Both the position numbers and the translations under genes were made by a program. 64,000 nucleotides of DNA. Source: Cohnella baijiui. GTDB taxonomy: Bacteria; Bacillota; Bacilli; Paenibacillales; Paenibacillaceae. Location: positions 58,854-122,853 of the forward strand of contig NZ_JAJFOW010000014.1 of assembly GCF_020731285.1 (NCBI RefSeq), in the 5' to 3' direction. This document shows positions 1 through 8,335 of the stretch, piece after piece. Every line of letters starts with the position of its first letter. Within the stretch, counting starts at the first letter, position 1. The notes below the pieces were generated by a model, which searched no databases, was not told the origin of the DNA, and saw only the letters and a program-made list of their open reading frames with translations.

Positions 1-465
1 GCCGAAGCCGGCATCAGCCAAGGCCTCTCCTATCGCTACTTCAAATCCAAGGAAGAAATCTTTACGCTGCTCGTCGAGGAAGCGCTGGAAGCCGCGCAAG
101 CGTCGATCGACCGGCTGCCGGATCTGCCCGGGACGCCAACCGAGCAGATTCGGGCCTTCACGGCGAACATGCTGGACGAGAGCCACAAGAAATACTTCCT
201 GCTTCTTCGGCAGGCGCAGACGTCGGAGGAAGTCCCGGACCGCGTCAAGCAGCTGCTCGAACGCTATTCCGCCAAAGATACGCTCGGCGGCCTGGTCCCC
301 ATCCTCGTCCGCGGCCAGCAGGCAGGCGAGTTCGGTCCCGGCGATCCCGAACGGCTCCTATTCCTCTACTTTTCCGTCGTCACCGGCCTGATGCTGCAGG
401 ATATCCACGTTCCCGAAGGCTACTGGCTGCAAGAAATCGATCGCCTGATGAAGCTGTTGGGCTAA
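1..465 (+). CDS. TetR/AcrR family regulator, 5' truncated by window edge
   Basis: The open frame runs from base 1 with no start codon in the window. Its first residues (AEAGISQGLSYRYFKSKEE) are the recognition helix and following turn of a TetR-type helix-turn-helix, so only about the first 35 codons are missing. The remaining ~135 residues are the all-helical ligand-binding domain, with no recognisable ligand signature. It is codirectional with a second TetR gene that starts 110 bp downstream from its own promoter, so the two are probably separate units. The DNA-binding family is clear; target and inducer cannot be inferred. Confidence 0.85.
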   Translation, partial: AEAGISQGLSYRYFKSKEEIFTLLVEEALEAAQASIDRLPDLPGTPTEQIRAFTANMLDESHKKYFLLLRQAQTSEEVPDRVKQLLERYSAKDTLGGLVPILVRGQQAGEFGPGDPERLLFLYFSVVTGLMLQDIHVPEGYWLQEIDRLMKLLG

Positions 466-495
466 AACGGTGCGCCCCTAGGGCCATTCCTCCCC

Positions 496-544
496 TTGAC
501 AGGGGATCGGAATCGCCTTATGATATTGTCAGTAAGTACTGACA
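496..544 (+). promoter_or_regulatory. Promoter of the TetR gene with palindromic operator
   Basis: A near-consensus sigma-A promoter is visible: TTGACA at 496-501, a 17-bp spacer, and TATGAT at 519-524. Directly after the -10 lies TGTCAGTAAGTACTGACA (527-544), with 8-bp arms around an AG centre. The same site recurs at 1182-1199 before the exporter gene. A repressor bound here would cover the transcription start, which fits TetR autorepression. That the neighbouring TetR binds it is inference. Confidence 0.8.
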
Positions 545-575
545 CCCTGATTCGCCAACGACAAGGAGCCTTGCG

Positions 576-1163
576 ATGGATCAGAGCCATTTGGGAACCA
601 GTGACCGACTGCTCTTCGCTGCGATCGATCTCATTTCCGAAAGAGGCTACAACGGCGTCACCACCCAACAAATCGCCGAAGCCGCCGGCGTCAGCGAGAA
701 GACGCTGTTCCGCCATTTCGGCGCCAAGCAAAAGCTCCTCGAAGCCGCCTTCGACCGCTTCCACTACGGCCCGGAGATGAAGAAGCTGTTCGGCGAGAGA
801 CTGGTCTGGGAGCTGGAAGCGGACCTGCTCACCGTTTGCCGGACGTACCACGAGACCATGAACCGCAACCGCAAGGTGGTGCAGATCAGCCAGAAAGACG
901 AAGTCATCCTGCCCGGCTACAAAGAGCGTACGCACCAGCACCCGCTGCAGCTGCTGGAATTTCTGACGAACTACTTCGTCGAAATGGGCGAGCGGGGCAA
1001 GATGATCCGCACGGATCCCAAGCTTGCGGCCTTCACCTTCATGATGTCGCACTTCGGCGCGTTCATCAACGACCTGGAAGCCGGGAACCATTATCCGGGC
1101 ATCCGCCTCGAACCGTTCATGCAGGAAAGCGTACGGCTTTTCGCTAGGGCTTTGACACCCTAG
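576..1163 (+). CDS. TetR/AcrR family repressor of the adjacent exporter
   Basis: A 195-aa protein of normal TetR length. The N-terminal helix-turn-helix (about residues 28-47, TTQQIAEAAGVSEKTLFRHF) is well conserved; the C-terminal two thirds is the helical ligand-binding and dimerisation domain. It is preceded by its own promoter and followed by an MFS exporter whose promoter carries the identical 16-bp core palindrome GTCAGTAAGTACTGAC. The likely job is an autoregulated, ligand-released repressor of the exporter, the usual TetR-efflux pairing. The inducing compound is unknown. The -35 of the exporter promoter lies inside the last codons of this gene. Confidence 0.9.
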   Translation: MDQSHLGTSDRLLFAAIDLISERGYNGVTTQQIAEAAGVSEKTLFRHFGAKQKLLEAAFDRFHYGPEMKKLFGERLVWELEADLLTVCRTYHETMNRNRKVVQISQKDEVILPGYKERTHQHPLQLLEFLTNYFVEMGERGKMIRTDPKLAAFTFMMSHFGAFINDLEAGNHYPGIRLEPFMQESVRLFARALTP

Positions 1164-1199
1164 TTTTTTTTGTTCCCTATTTGTCAGTAAGTACTGACG
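1152..1199 (+). promoter_or_regulatory. MFS exporter promoter with the same operator
   Basis: TTGACA at 1152-1157 lies inside the end of the TetR gene. After 17-18 bp comes a poor -10 (CCCTAT/CCTATT, 1175-1181). The operator TGTCAGTAAGTACTGACG follows at 1182-1199, in the same position relative to the -10 as in the TetR promoter. The weaker -10 suggests a lower basal rate for the exporter than for the repressor. Confidence 0.7.
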
Positions 1200-1229
1200 G
1201 TCATTCTAAATCGAAAGAAGGCAATCTCC

Positions 1230-2633
1230 ATGTCTCGTTCATCTGCAAAGGAAATCCCGACGGGCGACCGGCTCATGCGCATTCTGCTTTTCACCCTCGT
1301 CGTCTCCATGATTAGCGGCATCATGTTCAACGTCGCCCTGCCCCGCATCGGCGAGGAGTTCGGCCTTTCGCTCGGCCAGGTCAGTTGGTTGTCGTCCGCC
1401 TACATCCTGATCTATGCGATCGGCTCCGTCACCTACGGCAAGCTGGCGGACCGCTATCCGCTCCGGAAGCTCGTCGCGTTCGGACTGCTGCTGTGCACCG
1501 CCGGCTCGCTTGTCGGGCTGTCGTCGCACACGTTCGCGCTCGCGCTCGCCGGACGCTGCCTCCAAGCGGCGGGCGCCGCCGTCATCCCTGCCATCGCCAT
1601 GCTCATCCCGGTCCGCTACTTCCCGCCGGAGCGGCGAGGAGCGGCGCTGGGCCTTACGTCCGTCGGGCTGGCGCTCGGCAGCGCGCTCGGTCCCGTCCTG
1701 TCGGCGCTGATCGTCACCTTCCTCCATTGGCGGTGGCTGTTCGCCCTTCCGCTCCTCGTTCTGCTCACGCTCCCGATGTACAACAAGTACCTCGCGGACG
1801 AAGGAACGCGGGCAGACGGCCGCTTCGACGGGATCGGCGCGGGCTTGCTGGCGGCGGCCGTCGCCCTCTTCCTCCTCAGCGTGACGAACGGCTGGATGTA
1901 CGGCTTGGCGGGCCTCGCGGCGCTGGCCGTCTTTGCCGTCCGCGTCCGGACGGCCCGGGAACCGTTCATCGCGCCGGCGCTTTTCCGCAACCGAAAGTAC
2001 ACGCTCGGCCTCGCGGTCGCTTTTCTGCTGCAAGCCACCGGCTGCTCGCTGAACGTGTTGAGTCCTCTGCTGCTCGCGCGGGTTCAGGCGCTGCCGACGC
2101 TCTGGATCGGCCTGTCGCTCGTGCCCGCGGCGCTCGCGTCCGCCTGGTGGGGACGGCGGGGCGGACGCCTCGCGGACCTTCGTGGCAACGCATACCTGTG
2201 GCGGCTCGCCACCGGATTGGCGCTGTTTTGTTCCCTGCTGTTATCCACCTTCGCCGCGAGTCCGGCGCCGTTTGTCGCCGCGTTCCTCATCCTCGGCACG
2301 GTCGGGCAGTCCTTCCTCGTCATCGCCCTCTCCAATGCCGTCTCTCGCACCCTGCCACGGGAACAAGCCGGCGTCGGCATGGGGATGCTGTCGCTGGTCA
2401 ACTTTATCGCCCAGGGCATCGCGATCGGGATTTACGGCCGGATGGCGGACCTCGGCGGAACGGTCGTCGTTTCCTGGAACCCGCTCTACGGCTCCGCCGT
2501 TCGAGGCGTCGTCTTCAGCAACCTCTGGCTCGGGATCGCCATTCTGCAAGTCGCAAGCCTCGCGCTGTTCGTGCTGGCCTTCGGCGAGCGGCGCAGGGCA
2601 ACACCCGCCAAGTCGCGAACGCATCCGGCTTGA
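1230..2633 (+). CDS. MFS drug exporter, DHA2/TetL-like
   Basis: A 467-aa integral membrane protein with many hydrophobic helices, probably 14 as in the DHA2 drug:proton antiporters (QacA, EmrB, Tet(L)). The segment FNVALPRIGEEF resembles the start of helix 1, GKLADRYPLRK is the MFS motif A loop between helices 2 and 3, and LALGSALGPVLSALI is the antiporter motif C in helix 5. A GAAAGAAGG Shine-Dalgarno precedes the ATG. It should export a toxic amphiphile from the cytoplasm using the proton gradient, under control of the upstream TetR. Substrate unknown. The gene ends tail-to-tail with the next gene, 14 bp away, and I see no obvious hairpin terminator between them. Confidence 0.88.
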   Translation: MSRSSAKEIPTGDRLMRILLFTLVVSMISGIMFNVALPRIGEEFGLSLGQVSWLSSAYILIYAIGSVTYGKLADRYPLRKLVAFGLLLCTAGSLVGLSSHTFALALAGRCLQAAGAAVIPAIAMLIPVRYFPPERRGAALGLTSVGLALGSALGPVLSALIVTFLHWRWLFALPLLVLLTLPMYNKYLADEGTRADGRFDGIGAGLLAAAVALFLLSVTNGWMYGLAGLAALAVFAVRVRTAREPFIAPALFRNRKYTLGLAVAFLLQATGCSLNVLSPLLLARVQALPTLWIGLSLVPAALASAWWGRRGGRLADLRGNAYLWRLATGLALFCSLLLSTFAASPAPFVAAFLILGTVGQSFLVIALSNAVSRTLPREQAGVGMGMLSLVNFIAQGIAIGIYGRMADLGGTVVVSWNPLYGSAVRGVVFSNLWLGIAILQVASLALFVLAFGERRRATPAKSRTHPA

Positions 2634-2647
2634 AGCACGGGAATTTC

Positions 2648-3964
2648 CTACTTCCCTGCCTGTATCACCTGGTCGTGCGCGGCCGCGAACTGCTCCGGGG
2701 TGACGGCCTTGCCAAACAACGCCTGAATCTGGTTCAGATGCGTCTCGGCGGCGCCCGGCTTCATCTGCACGTCGGCGAACAGCGTGAGGCTCGTCGCCTT
2801 GTTCATCTCGTCGAGCAGATCGATGTACAGCTGCGGCAGCTTGACGGTCGCCGTGTCGACCTTGGTCGCCGGGATGACGCCCGCGTCGGTCACGGACTGC
2901 TCGCCCCAGCGTTTGACGAAGTATTCGACGAACGACTTGGCTTCGTCCTTCACTTCGGAATTTTGGGCGACGAACAGGCCGACGCCCGGGCCGCCGACCC
3001 AGCCATCGATGTTGCCCTGGCCGCCTTCGATCGTCGGAAATTTGAAGAAGCCGACATTGTCGCGGAAGTCCTGCGGAATATCCCGGTTCGTCGTGAAGTT
3101 CGGCAGCTCCCACGTGCCCACCAGGTACATCGCGGCTTTGCCGTTCAGGAAGATCGCCTTGGCCTCGTCGTTGGACAGGCCGTTGAAGCCCGGTTCGAAC
3201 GCGCCCGCGTCCACGAGATCCTGCACGTTGCGCGCCGCCTGCACGAGGCCCGGGACGGAGAAGGAAGCTTTGCCTTCGATCGCGTCCGCCAGCGCGCGGG
3301 AGCCCGCGATGCGGTCGGCCATGTACATGTACCACAGCGAGCCGGTCCAGCGGTCCTTGTTGCCGAGCGCGATCGGCGTGACGCCGCCCGCGGCCAGCGT
3401 GTCTGCGGCATGCCGGAATTCGGCGAACGTCTTGGGCACTTCGAGATGGAACTGCCGGAACAGCTTCTTGTTGTAGTACACGGGCGCGATGTTGAATTCG
3501 AGCGGCAGCGCGTACGTCTTGCCGTCGACGGCGTAGGCTTCCGTCGTGCCCGCGACGAAGGAGTCCCGCAGCTCGCCGTTCAGCAGATCGTCGAGCGGCG
3601 CGAACAGCTCGCCTTCGACGAACGGCTGAAGATAGCCGGCCGCCCAGGTCAGGCCGACGTCCGGCAGTTCGTTAACGGCGGACAGCACCCTGATCTTGGC
3701 TTTGTATTGCTCGTTGTCGAGCACTTCCTGCTTGATCGTCACGTTCGGATGGTCCGCCTCGTATTCCGCGATGATCTTGTTGACGATCTGGTGCTGGCCC
3801 AGCGCGCCCGCCTCCGGCCACAGATGCATCATCTTGATCGTTACCCTGTCTCCGGCTCCCGGGTCCAAAGCCAGATTTTCGTGCGAGCCGCCCCCGCACC
3901 CGGTTGCCATGAGGGCTAGGCCGACCGCAGCCATGGCCGATATCGCCCGATTCGTTGTACGCAC
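2648..3964 (-). CDS. Sugar ABC transporter substrate-binding lipoprotein (second of two in operon)
   Basis: A CUT1-type extracellular solute-binding protein of about 438 aa. The N-terminus has a basic start, a hydrophobic stretch and a lipobox (LMATGC, Cys about residue 23), so it is membrane-anchored outside the cell. I chose GTG at 3964: a GGTGGAGG Shine-Dalgarno lies 8 nt upstream, whereas the longer GTG start at 3979 overlaps that ribosome site. Motifs such as DVGLTWAAGYLQPF, YALPLEFN and NKDRWTGSLWYMYM are typical of the GlpB/MsmE oligosaccharide binders. It is the last gene of an operon that already encodes another binding protein (5924-7327), so it may widen specificity or act as a co-receptor. 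Ligand unknown. Confidence 0.88.
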   Translation of the reverse strand: MRTTNRAISAMAAVGLALMATGCGGGSHENLALDPGAGDRVTIKMMHLWPEAGALGQHQIVNKIIAEYEADHPNVTIKQEVLDNEQYKAKIRVLSAVNELPDVGLTWAAGYLQPFVEGELFAPLDDLLNGELRDSFVAGTTEAYAVDGKTYALPLEFNIAPVYYNKKLFRQFHLEVPKTFAEFRHAADTLAAGGVTPIALGNKDRWTGSLWYMYMADRIAGSRALADAIEGKASFSVPGLVQAARNVQDLVDAGAFEPGFNGLSNDEAKAIFLNGKAAMYLVGTWELPNFTTNRDIPQDFRDNVGFFKFPTIEGGQGNIDGWVGGPGVGLFVAQNSEVKDEAKSFVEYFVKRWGEQSVTDAGVIPATKVDTATVKLPQLYIDLLDEMNKATSLTLFADVQMKPGAAETHLNQIQALFGKAVTPEQFAAAHDQVIQAGK

Positions 3965-4027
3965 GTTTGCATCCTCCACCGGACATATAGCCCGTCCAGG
4001 CAGTCAGCGCTTGGCGGATACGGGAAC

Positions 4028-4882
4028 TTACTCCTTGACCCCGCCCAGCGCCACGCCTGCGATAATATACCTCGACAACAGGAAGTATATCACGAACAAC
4101 GGCAGCACGGTCAGGGACAGCCCCATGTAGATCGAACCGAACTCCGTCTTGTAAATGTCGCCTTTGAGCAGGCTGACCATGATCGGCAGCGTGTATTTTT
4201 CCTTCTGCGTAAGCAGGATAAGCGGCATGAACAGGTTGTTCCAGCTGGCCACGAAAGCGAAGATCGCCTGCGTCGCGATCGCCGGCACCATGATCGGCAT
4301 GACGATCCGGTTAAACGTGTAGAATTCTCCGGCGCCGTCGATGCGCGCGGCCTCCACCATCTCGATCGACAGCGTGGCCAGCAGGTATTGGCGCATGAAA
4401 AACACGATCGCCGGGGCCGCGATAGCCGGCAGGATCAGCGGCAGGAAGCTGTTCGTCCAGTGCAGCTGGTACATGAACTTGTAGAAGCCGATCGCGCTGG
4501 CCTGCGCCGGAATCATCATAACCAGTATGATGAACGTAAAAAACGCCTGGCGCAGCTTCCAGTGATACGCGACGAGCCCATAGGCGGTCAGCGACGAGAA
4601 GTAAACCGCGCAAATCGTCGAAAACCCCGAAATGATAAGCGAGTTGACGAAGCCCTTGAGCGGATCGAAGCTCTTGCTCAGCAGTACGTCCAGATTCGTC
4701 TTGATATGGGTGGACGGCAGCAGGGACAAGCCGCTTTGAATCTCTGACGTCGAGCGGGTGGCGTTCACGAACATGATCCAGAACGGCATGATGCTGAGCA
4801 GCGCCAGCACGATGCAGACGATGTAAACGATCGTCCGGTTGACGTTAAGGGAGACTTTGGATTCCGATCGCACGCTTTCCAT
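4028..4882 (-). CDS. Carbohydrate ABC transporter permease, MalG type
   Basis: A 284-aa inner-membrane protein with six predicted helices starting near residue 15. The cytoplasmic EAA loop that docks the ATPase is visible near residues 177-185 (EAARIDGAG). It ends with the usual short C-terminal tail (GVALGGVKE). It starts 4 nt after the stop of the MalF-type partner, so translation is probably coupled. The two form the heterodimeric channel of a CUT1 importer; no ATPase is encoded nearby, so a shared MsmX/MsmK-like ATPase elsewhere is expected. Confidence 0.92.
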   Translation of the reverse strand: MESVRSESKVSLNVNRTIVYIVCIVLALLSIMPFWIMFVNATRSTSEIQSGLSLLPSTHIKTNLDVLLSKSFDPLKGFVNSLIISGFSTICAVYFSSLTAYGLVAYHWKLRQAFFTFIILVMMIPAQASAIGFYKFMYQLHWTNSFLPLILPAIAAPAIVFFMRQYLLATLSIEMVEAARIDGAGEFYTFNRIVMPIMVPAIATQAIFAFVASWNNLFMPLILLTQKEKYTLPIMVSLLKGDIYKTEFGSIYMGLSLTVLPLFVIYFLLSRYIIAGVALGGVKE

Positions 4883-4885
4883 CGC

Positions 4886-5854
4886 TTACATCCCCCTTGC
4901 CGCAGCTTGCGCAGCTTTTTTCATTCTTTTTTGGGCCTTTTTGAGCCTGCCGGCGTCGCGGTCCCGCATGAGGTAGAACAGCAGTCCCGACAGCACCGCC
5001 GCGATCACGAACATGATCATGCTGGCCGCCGCCGCCTTATTGAACATATAGCTGCCCTTGAACGCCTGTCCGTAGATGAAGACCGATGTCGTGAGCGTCG
5101 CGTCGTCCGGTCCGCCATACAAGAACAGCTGCGGGATATCGAACAGCTGCAGGCCGCCGATCATCGACGTGATGAGCGTATAGAGCATGATCGTCCGAAG
5201 GCTGGGGAGCGTGATTCGCATGAACGTCTGGAACCCGCTGGCGCCGTCGATGGCAGCCGCCTCGAACAGCGCGGGATTGATGCCCATAACCCCCGCGATG
5301 AGGATAATCATCGTGTTGCCGTACCACATCCAGAACTGGATGAAAGCGACGATGCCTCGCGCGGTCGTCTTGTCCTGCAGGAAATTTACCGGCGTGTCGA
5401 TCCAGCCGAGGCTCTCGAACAAGCTGTTGATCGGCCCCATCGGATAGGAGAACAACGAGTTAAATAACACGGCGATCGTGCTCGCCGTGATAATATTCGG
5501 CATATAGAGAAGCACCTTGAACGTACCTTGCCCGCGTACCTTGAGCCGCAGATTGGTGAACCAGGCGGTCAACAGAAGCGCGAGCCCGATCTGGGGAATA
5601 AAGTTGAGAATCCAGATGAGCGCCGTATTGGCGAGCGAGATTTTAAACGATTCGTTGTGCAGGAGGAGATCCCTGAAATTCTCGAGCGGATCGGACAAAA
5701 AGTGAATCGGCTTCGGGATGACGCCCTTCATATCGGTAAATCCGATCATCGCCGTGTACAGTACCGGATAAAACGAAAAAACCAAAAACGCCAATAGAAA
5801 AGGCAAACTGAAAATGTAGCCGAATTTCGAATAGTTGACGCTCTTGCGGCGCAT
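4886..5854 (-). CDS. Carbohydrate ABC transporter permease, MalF type
   Basis: A permease of about 322 aa from the ATG at 5854, chosen because GAGGTGG lies 5-7 nt before it; an in-frame ATG at 5872 would put the Shine-Dalgarno inside the gene. Six transmembrane helices, with the EAA loop (EAAAIDGAS) near residues 198-206. It partners the MalG-type protein downstream. A stable hairpin at 5880-5906 separates it from the upstream binding-protein gene, a layout that usually gives more binding protein than permease. Confidence 0.92.
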   Translation of the reverse strand: MRRKSVNYSKFGYIFSLPFLLAFLVFSFYPVLYTAMIGFTDMKGVIPKPIHFLSDPLENFRDLLLHNESFKISLANTALIWILNFIPQIGLALLLTAWFTNLRLKVRGQGTFKVLLYMPNIITASTIAVLFNSLFSYPMGPINSLFESLGWIDTPVNFLQDKTTARGIVAFIQFWMWYGNTMIILIAGVMGINPALFEAAAIDGASGFQTFMRITLPSLRTIMLYTLITSMIGGLQLFDIPQLFLYGGPDDATLTTSVFIYGQAFKGSYMFNKAAAASMIMFVIAAVLSGLLFYLMRDRDAGRLKKAQKRMKKAAQAAARGM

Positions 5855-5879
5855 GGCTACCACCTCATTCATGGTTATA

Positions 5880-5906
5880 AAGGGGCGGGTAATGGACCCG
5901 CCCCTT
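5880..5906 (-). terminator. Intercistronic hairpin after binding-protein gene
   Basis: An 11-bp perfect stem (AAGGGGCGGGT / ACCCGCCCCTT) with a 5-nt loop lies between the binding-protein stop and the malF-type gene. On the minus strand only a short TTTAT follows, so it is more likely a partial terminator or 3'-end stabiliser than a full stop. Confidence 0.65.
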
Positions 5907-5923
5907 CGGCTCAGCGTGACGGT

Positions 5924-7327
5924 TTATTCACTGTCGATCCCGAGCTGGTCTTTGACCTTTTGCTTGAAGTCCGCGATCGTCTTGTCTTTGTTCTTCTTGC
6001 CTTCCGCGTATTCGCGGGCTTGGTCGCGCCAGATGAGGTTGATCGATTCGTCGTACTGGGTGAGGTTTTTGCCGGTCGCGTTGGCGTTGGCCGGGACGAA
6101 TACGTCGAACATATTCTGCCCGCCGAGCAACGCGACTTCGCCGTTGGACTTCGCCATGACGACGCTGGAGGCGACGCTGTCCTTCGTGCCTTGCTCGCCT
6201 TCCTTCATCGTGCCGTTCGCCCAGTAATACTGGAGACCCGTCTCGGATGTGTCGAGCGTTACCCACTTGACGAAGTCGGCGACGGCCGCTTTTTTGGCGT
6301 CGTCCTTCAGGACGGACTGATTGGCGAGCAGCCAGGTGCCGCCCCAGAAGAAGCCGGTTGGCGGCTCGGTCGCGGCCCAGTCGCCGTTCGTGTCCTTGAC
6401 TTGGCCGTTCATGACGTAGTTGATGAGCCAGGCGGGACCGAAGAAGCCGAAGATCGGCTGTTTGCCCGTGCCGGACATATCCGCGTACCACGCTTCCGTC
6501 CAGTCCTTCGTGTTGTTGGAATAGCCGTTATCCTTCAGCTTCTTGGAGAAATCGAGGAATTGCTCGCGCTTCGGATCGATGTGCAGCTTGCCGTCGACGA
6601 TCCAGCCTTTGTCGGAGCTGTTCTCGATCGGGTGCCAGATGTCGCCGTCGCCGGATACGATGCCGTAGCCCTTGGCTTTCAGCTTGGCGGCGGCGTCCCA
6701 GAACTTGTCCCAGCCTGGACCGACCTCGGTCTTGACCGTGGCGGGATCGTCCGTGCCGAATACGTCCTTGGCGATCGAGCGGCGGTAGATGAAGGCGCCG
6801 CCGGTCGCCTGGTAGGCGAGCGCTTTAAGCTGGCCATCCTTGCTGCCGATGTCGACCGAATATTGAGCGATGCCGGCGTCCTTCACCAACTGATCGTCGA
6901 GGCCGAGATCGGCGTAGCTCGCGGCATAGTCGGAGGCGTCGCCTTGCGTGTATTTGAGGACGAAGGCGGATTCGGCCGCGTACAGGTCGGGGGCATCCTT
7001 GCCGCCGCCGGAGAGCGCCTGGTCGAGCGCGGGCTGGTACGCGCCGTCCGTCGTCGCGATGACGGTCGTCTTGAATTCGACGTTCGCATCGGGGTGCGTT
7101 TCCATATACTTTTTCGTCATGTTCGGAATTTCGTCGGTGAAGCTCCACAAATTGATCGTCACTTTTTCCTTCGGCTTGCTGCTCTCCGCCGGCGTGGAAC
7201 TGCTACTTGCGCTTGGGGTCGGGTCCGATCCGCTTGCGCCGGCATTGTTCGACGGGCTCGAGCCGCATGCGGCCAGTACGGAAGACAAAAGGACGATAGC
7301 GGTGCTTGCGGTTAAAGCGCGTTTCAT
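5924..7327 (-). CDS. Sugar ABC transporter substrate-binding lipoprotein (first of two in operon)
   Basis: A 467-aa CUT1 solute-binding protein. Signal peptide with lipobox LAAC (Cys21), then a Ser/Pro-rich linker to about residue 52, then the two-lobed binding fold (KVTINLWSFTDEIPNM, GFFGPAWLINYVMNG, FFWGGTWLLANQS). GGGAGG lies 8 nt before the ATG. It is the first gene of the importer operon, transcribed from a promoter near 7480 with a cre site, and followed by a hairpin before the permeases. It shares little with the second binding protein of the operon (2648-3964), so the two probably bind different ligands or different ends of a glycan. Confidence 0.92.
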   Translation of the reverse strand: MKRALTASTAIVLLSSVLAACGSSPSNNAGASGSDPTPSASSSSTPAESSKPKEKVTINLWSFTDEIPNMTKKYMETHPDANVEFKTTVIATTDGAYQPALDQALSGGGKDAPDLYAAESAFVLKYTQGDASDYAASYADLGLDDQLVKDAGIAQYSVDIGSKDGQLKALAYQATGGAFIYRRSIAKDVFGTDDPATVKTEVGPGWDKFWDAAAKLKAKGYGIVSGDGDIWHPIENSSDKGWIVDGKLHIDPKREQFLDFSKKLKDNGYSNNTKDWTEAWYADMSGTGKQPIFGFFGPAWLINYVMNGQVKDTNGDWAATEPPTGFFWGGTWLLANQSVLKDDAKKAAVADFVKWVTLDTSETGLQYYWANGTMKEGEQGTKDSVASSVVMAKSNGEVALLGGQNMFDVFVPANANATGKNLTQYDESINLIWRDQAREYAEGKKNKDKTIADFKQKVKDQLGIDSE

Positions 7328-7460
7328 TTTTTTAGCCTCCCTTTTTTTGTCATACAGAATGTCTAAGTTGTACCCCTATCCATTTCTGCATGACCGCCGA
7401 TAAAAACGTGTCGCCGTCCGGGAAGACGGCGAAGCCGTTTTTACTTGCGACACAGTCAAC

Positions 7461-7482
7461 TTGTAATCGCATACAAAGTATA
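7461..7482 (-). promoter_or_regulatory. cre site and -10 of the importer operon
   Basis: TTGTAATCGCATACA (7461-7475) fits the consensus WTGNAANCGNWNNCW at every position. On the minus strand it lies immediately downstream of a likely -10 TATACT (7477-7482), placed to block initiation or elongation when CcpA-HPr-Ser-P is bound. No good -35 is seen, which fits an activator-dependent promoter (the adjacent YesN-type regulator). Confidence 0.6.
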
Positions 7483-7546
7483 AAACTAGAAATGTAAGCG
7501 CAACAGTTAACGGTCGTTGGGAGAAATTCCACTATGATTGGATCGA

Positions 7547-8335
7547 TTATTGGATCGACGGATCGTTGTCCGCCGCCTGCTGCCGATACTGCCGGGGGCT
7601 TAAGCCTTCATTGTCCTTGAACACCTTGATGAAATATTTGACCGTCTGGTATCCGACTTTTTCGGCAATTTCCCAGATCGGCAGCCGGGTCGCGACCAGC
7701 AGCTCCTTCGCCTTCTGCAGACGGATGCGCGTCAGATAATCGCTGAACGTCATGCCCGTCTGCTCCTTGAACAGCACGCTGAGATAGCTCGCGTTCAGAT
7801 GAAGATGTTCCGCGACCTGCTTCAGGCTAACCGCTGCCTGCAGATGATCGTAAATATAGGCAATCGCGTCCTTGATCGAAGCGCCGTACCGCGCTTCGTC
7901 CCGGTTCACCTCGAGCAGCTTCGGATCGACGAGCTTCTCCATCGCGTCCAGGCGATCCCGTCCGCTGACCCGCTCGAACGCCCTCTGCACCGTGTCGATC
8001 AGCACTTCCTTGCCCAGCGGCTTGAGCATATAGTCGAACGCGCCGAGCTGCAGCGCCCGCTTCGCGTATTCGAATTCGGCATAGCCGGAGACGACGATGA
8101 CGACGGGCAGCGGCCCGCGCGCCGACAGCGCCTCCAGCATCTGCAGCCCGTCGACCTCCGGCATTCGCACGTCCGTGATGATCATATGAGCCTGGTTGGA
8201 CTTCAGCCATTCGAGCGCCTCGACCCCGCTTGTCGCGGTCTCGATCCGATGCCTGCCCGCCGACCAGGCGACGAGCGTCTTCTGGATGCCGAGGCGCGTG
8301 CGCGGCTCGTCGTCTACGATTAACAACGTTTTCAC
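7547..8335 (-). CDS. Response regulator with AraC-type DNA-binding domain, compact YesN type
   Basis: A 262-aa two-domain regulator. Receiver domain at residues 1-120 with the acidic pair DDE (8-10), phospho-acceptor Asp55 (ITDVRMPEVDG) and the conserved Lys in LKPLGKE. An AraC double helix-turn-helix fills residues ~155-255 (VAEHLHLNASYLSVLFKEQ, EIAEKVGYQTVKYFIKVFK). It lacks the long middle region of classical ~500-aa YesN proteins. Its start overlaps the stop of the kinase gene by 4 nt, so the pair is translationally coupled. It probably activates the importer operon just downstream and perhaps the former GH43 gene upstream. Confidence 0.93.
   Translation of the reverse strand: MKTLLIVDDEPRTRLGIQKTLVAWSAGRHRIETATSGVEALEWLKSNQAHMIITDVRMPEVDGLQMLEALSARGPLPVVIVVSGYAEFEYAKRALQLGAFDYMLKPLGKEVLIDTVQRAFERVSGRDRLDAMEKLVDPKLLEVNRDEARYGASIKDAIAYIYDHLQAAVSLKQVAEHLHLNASYLSVLFKEQTGMTFSDYLTRIRLQKAKELLVATRLPIWEIAEKVGYQTVKYFIKVFKDNEGLSPRQYRQQAADNDPSIQ

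Noticed and set aside
1385..3919. An 844-codon plus-strand open frame across the MFS gene and the binding-protein gene
   Set aside because: It runs antisense or out of frame to two clear genes, is rich in Arg, Pro and His as expected from a shadow frame in GC-rich DNA, and has no domain.
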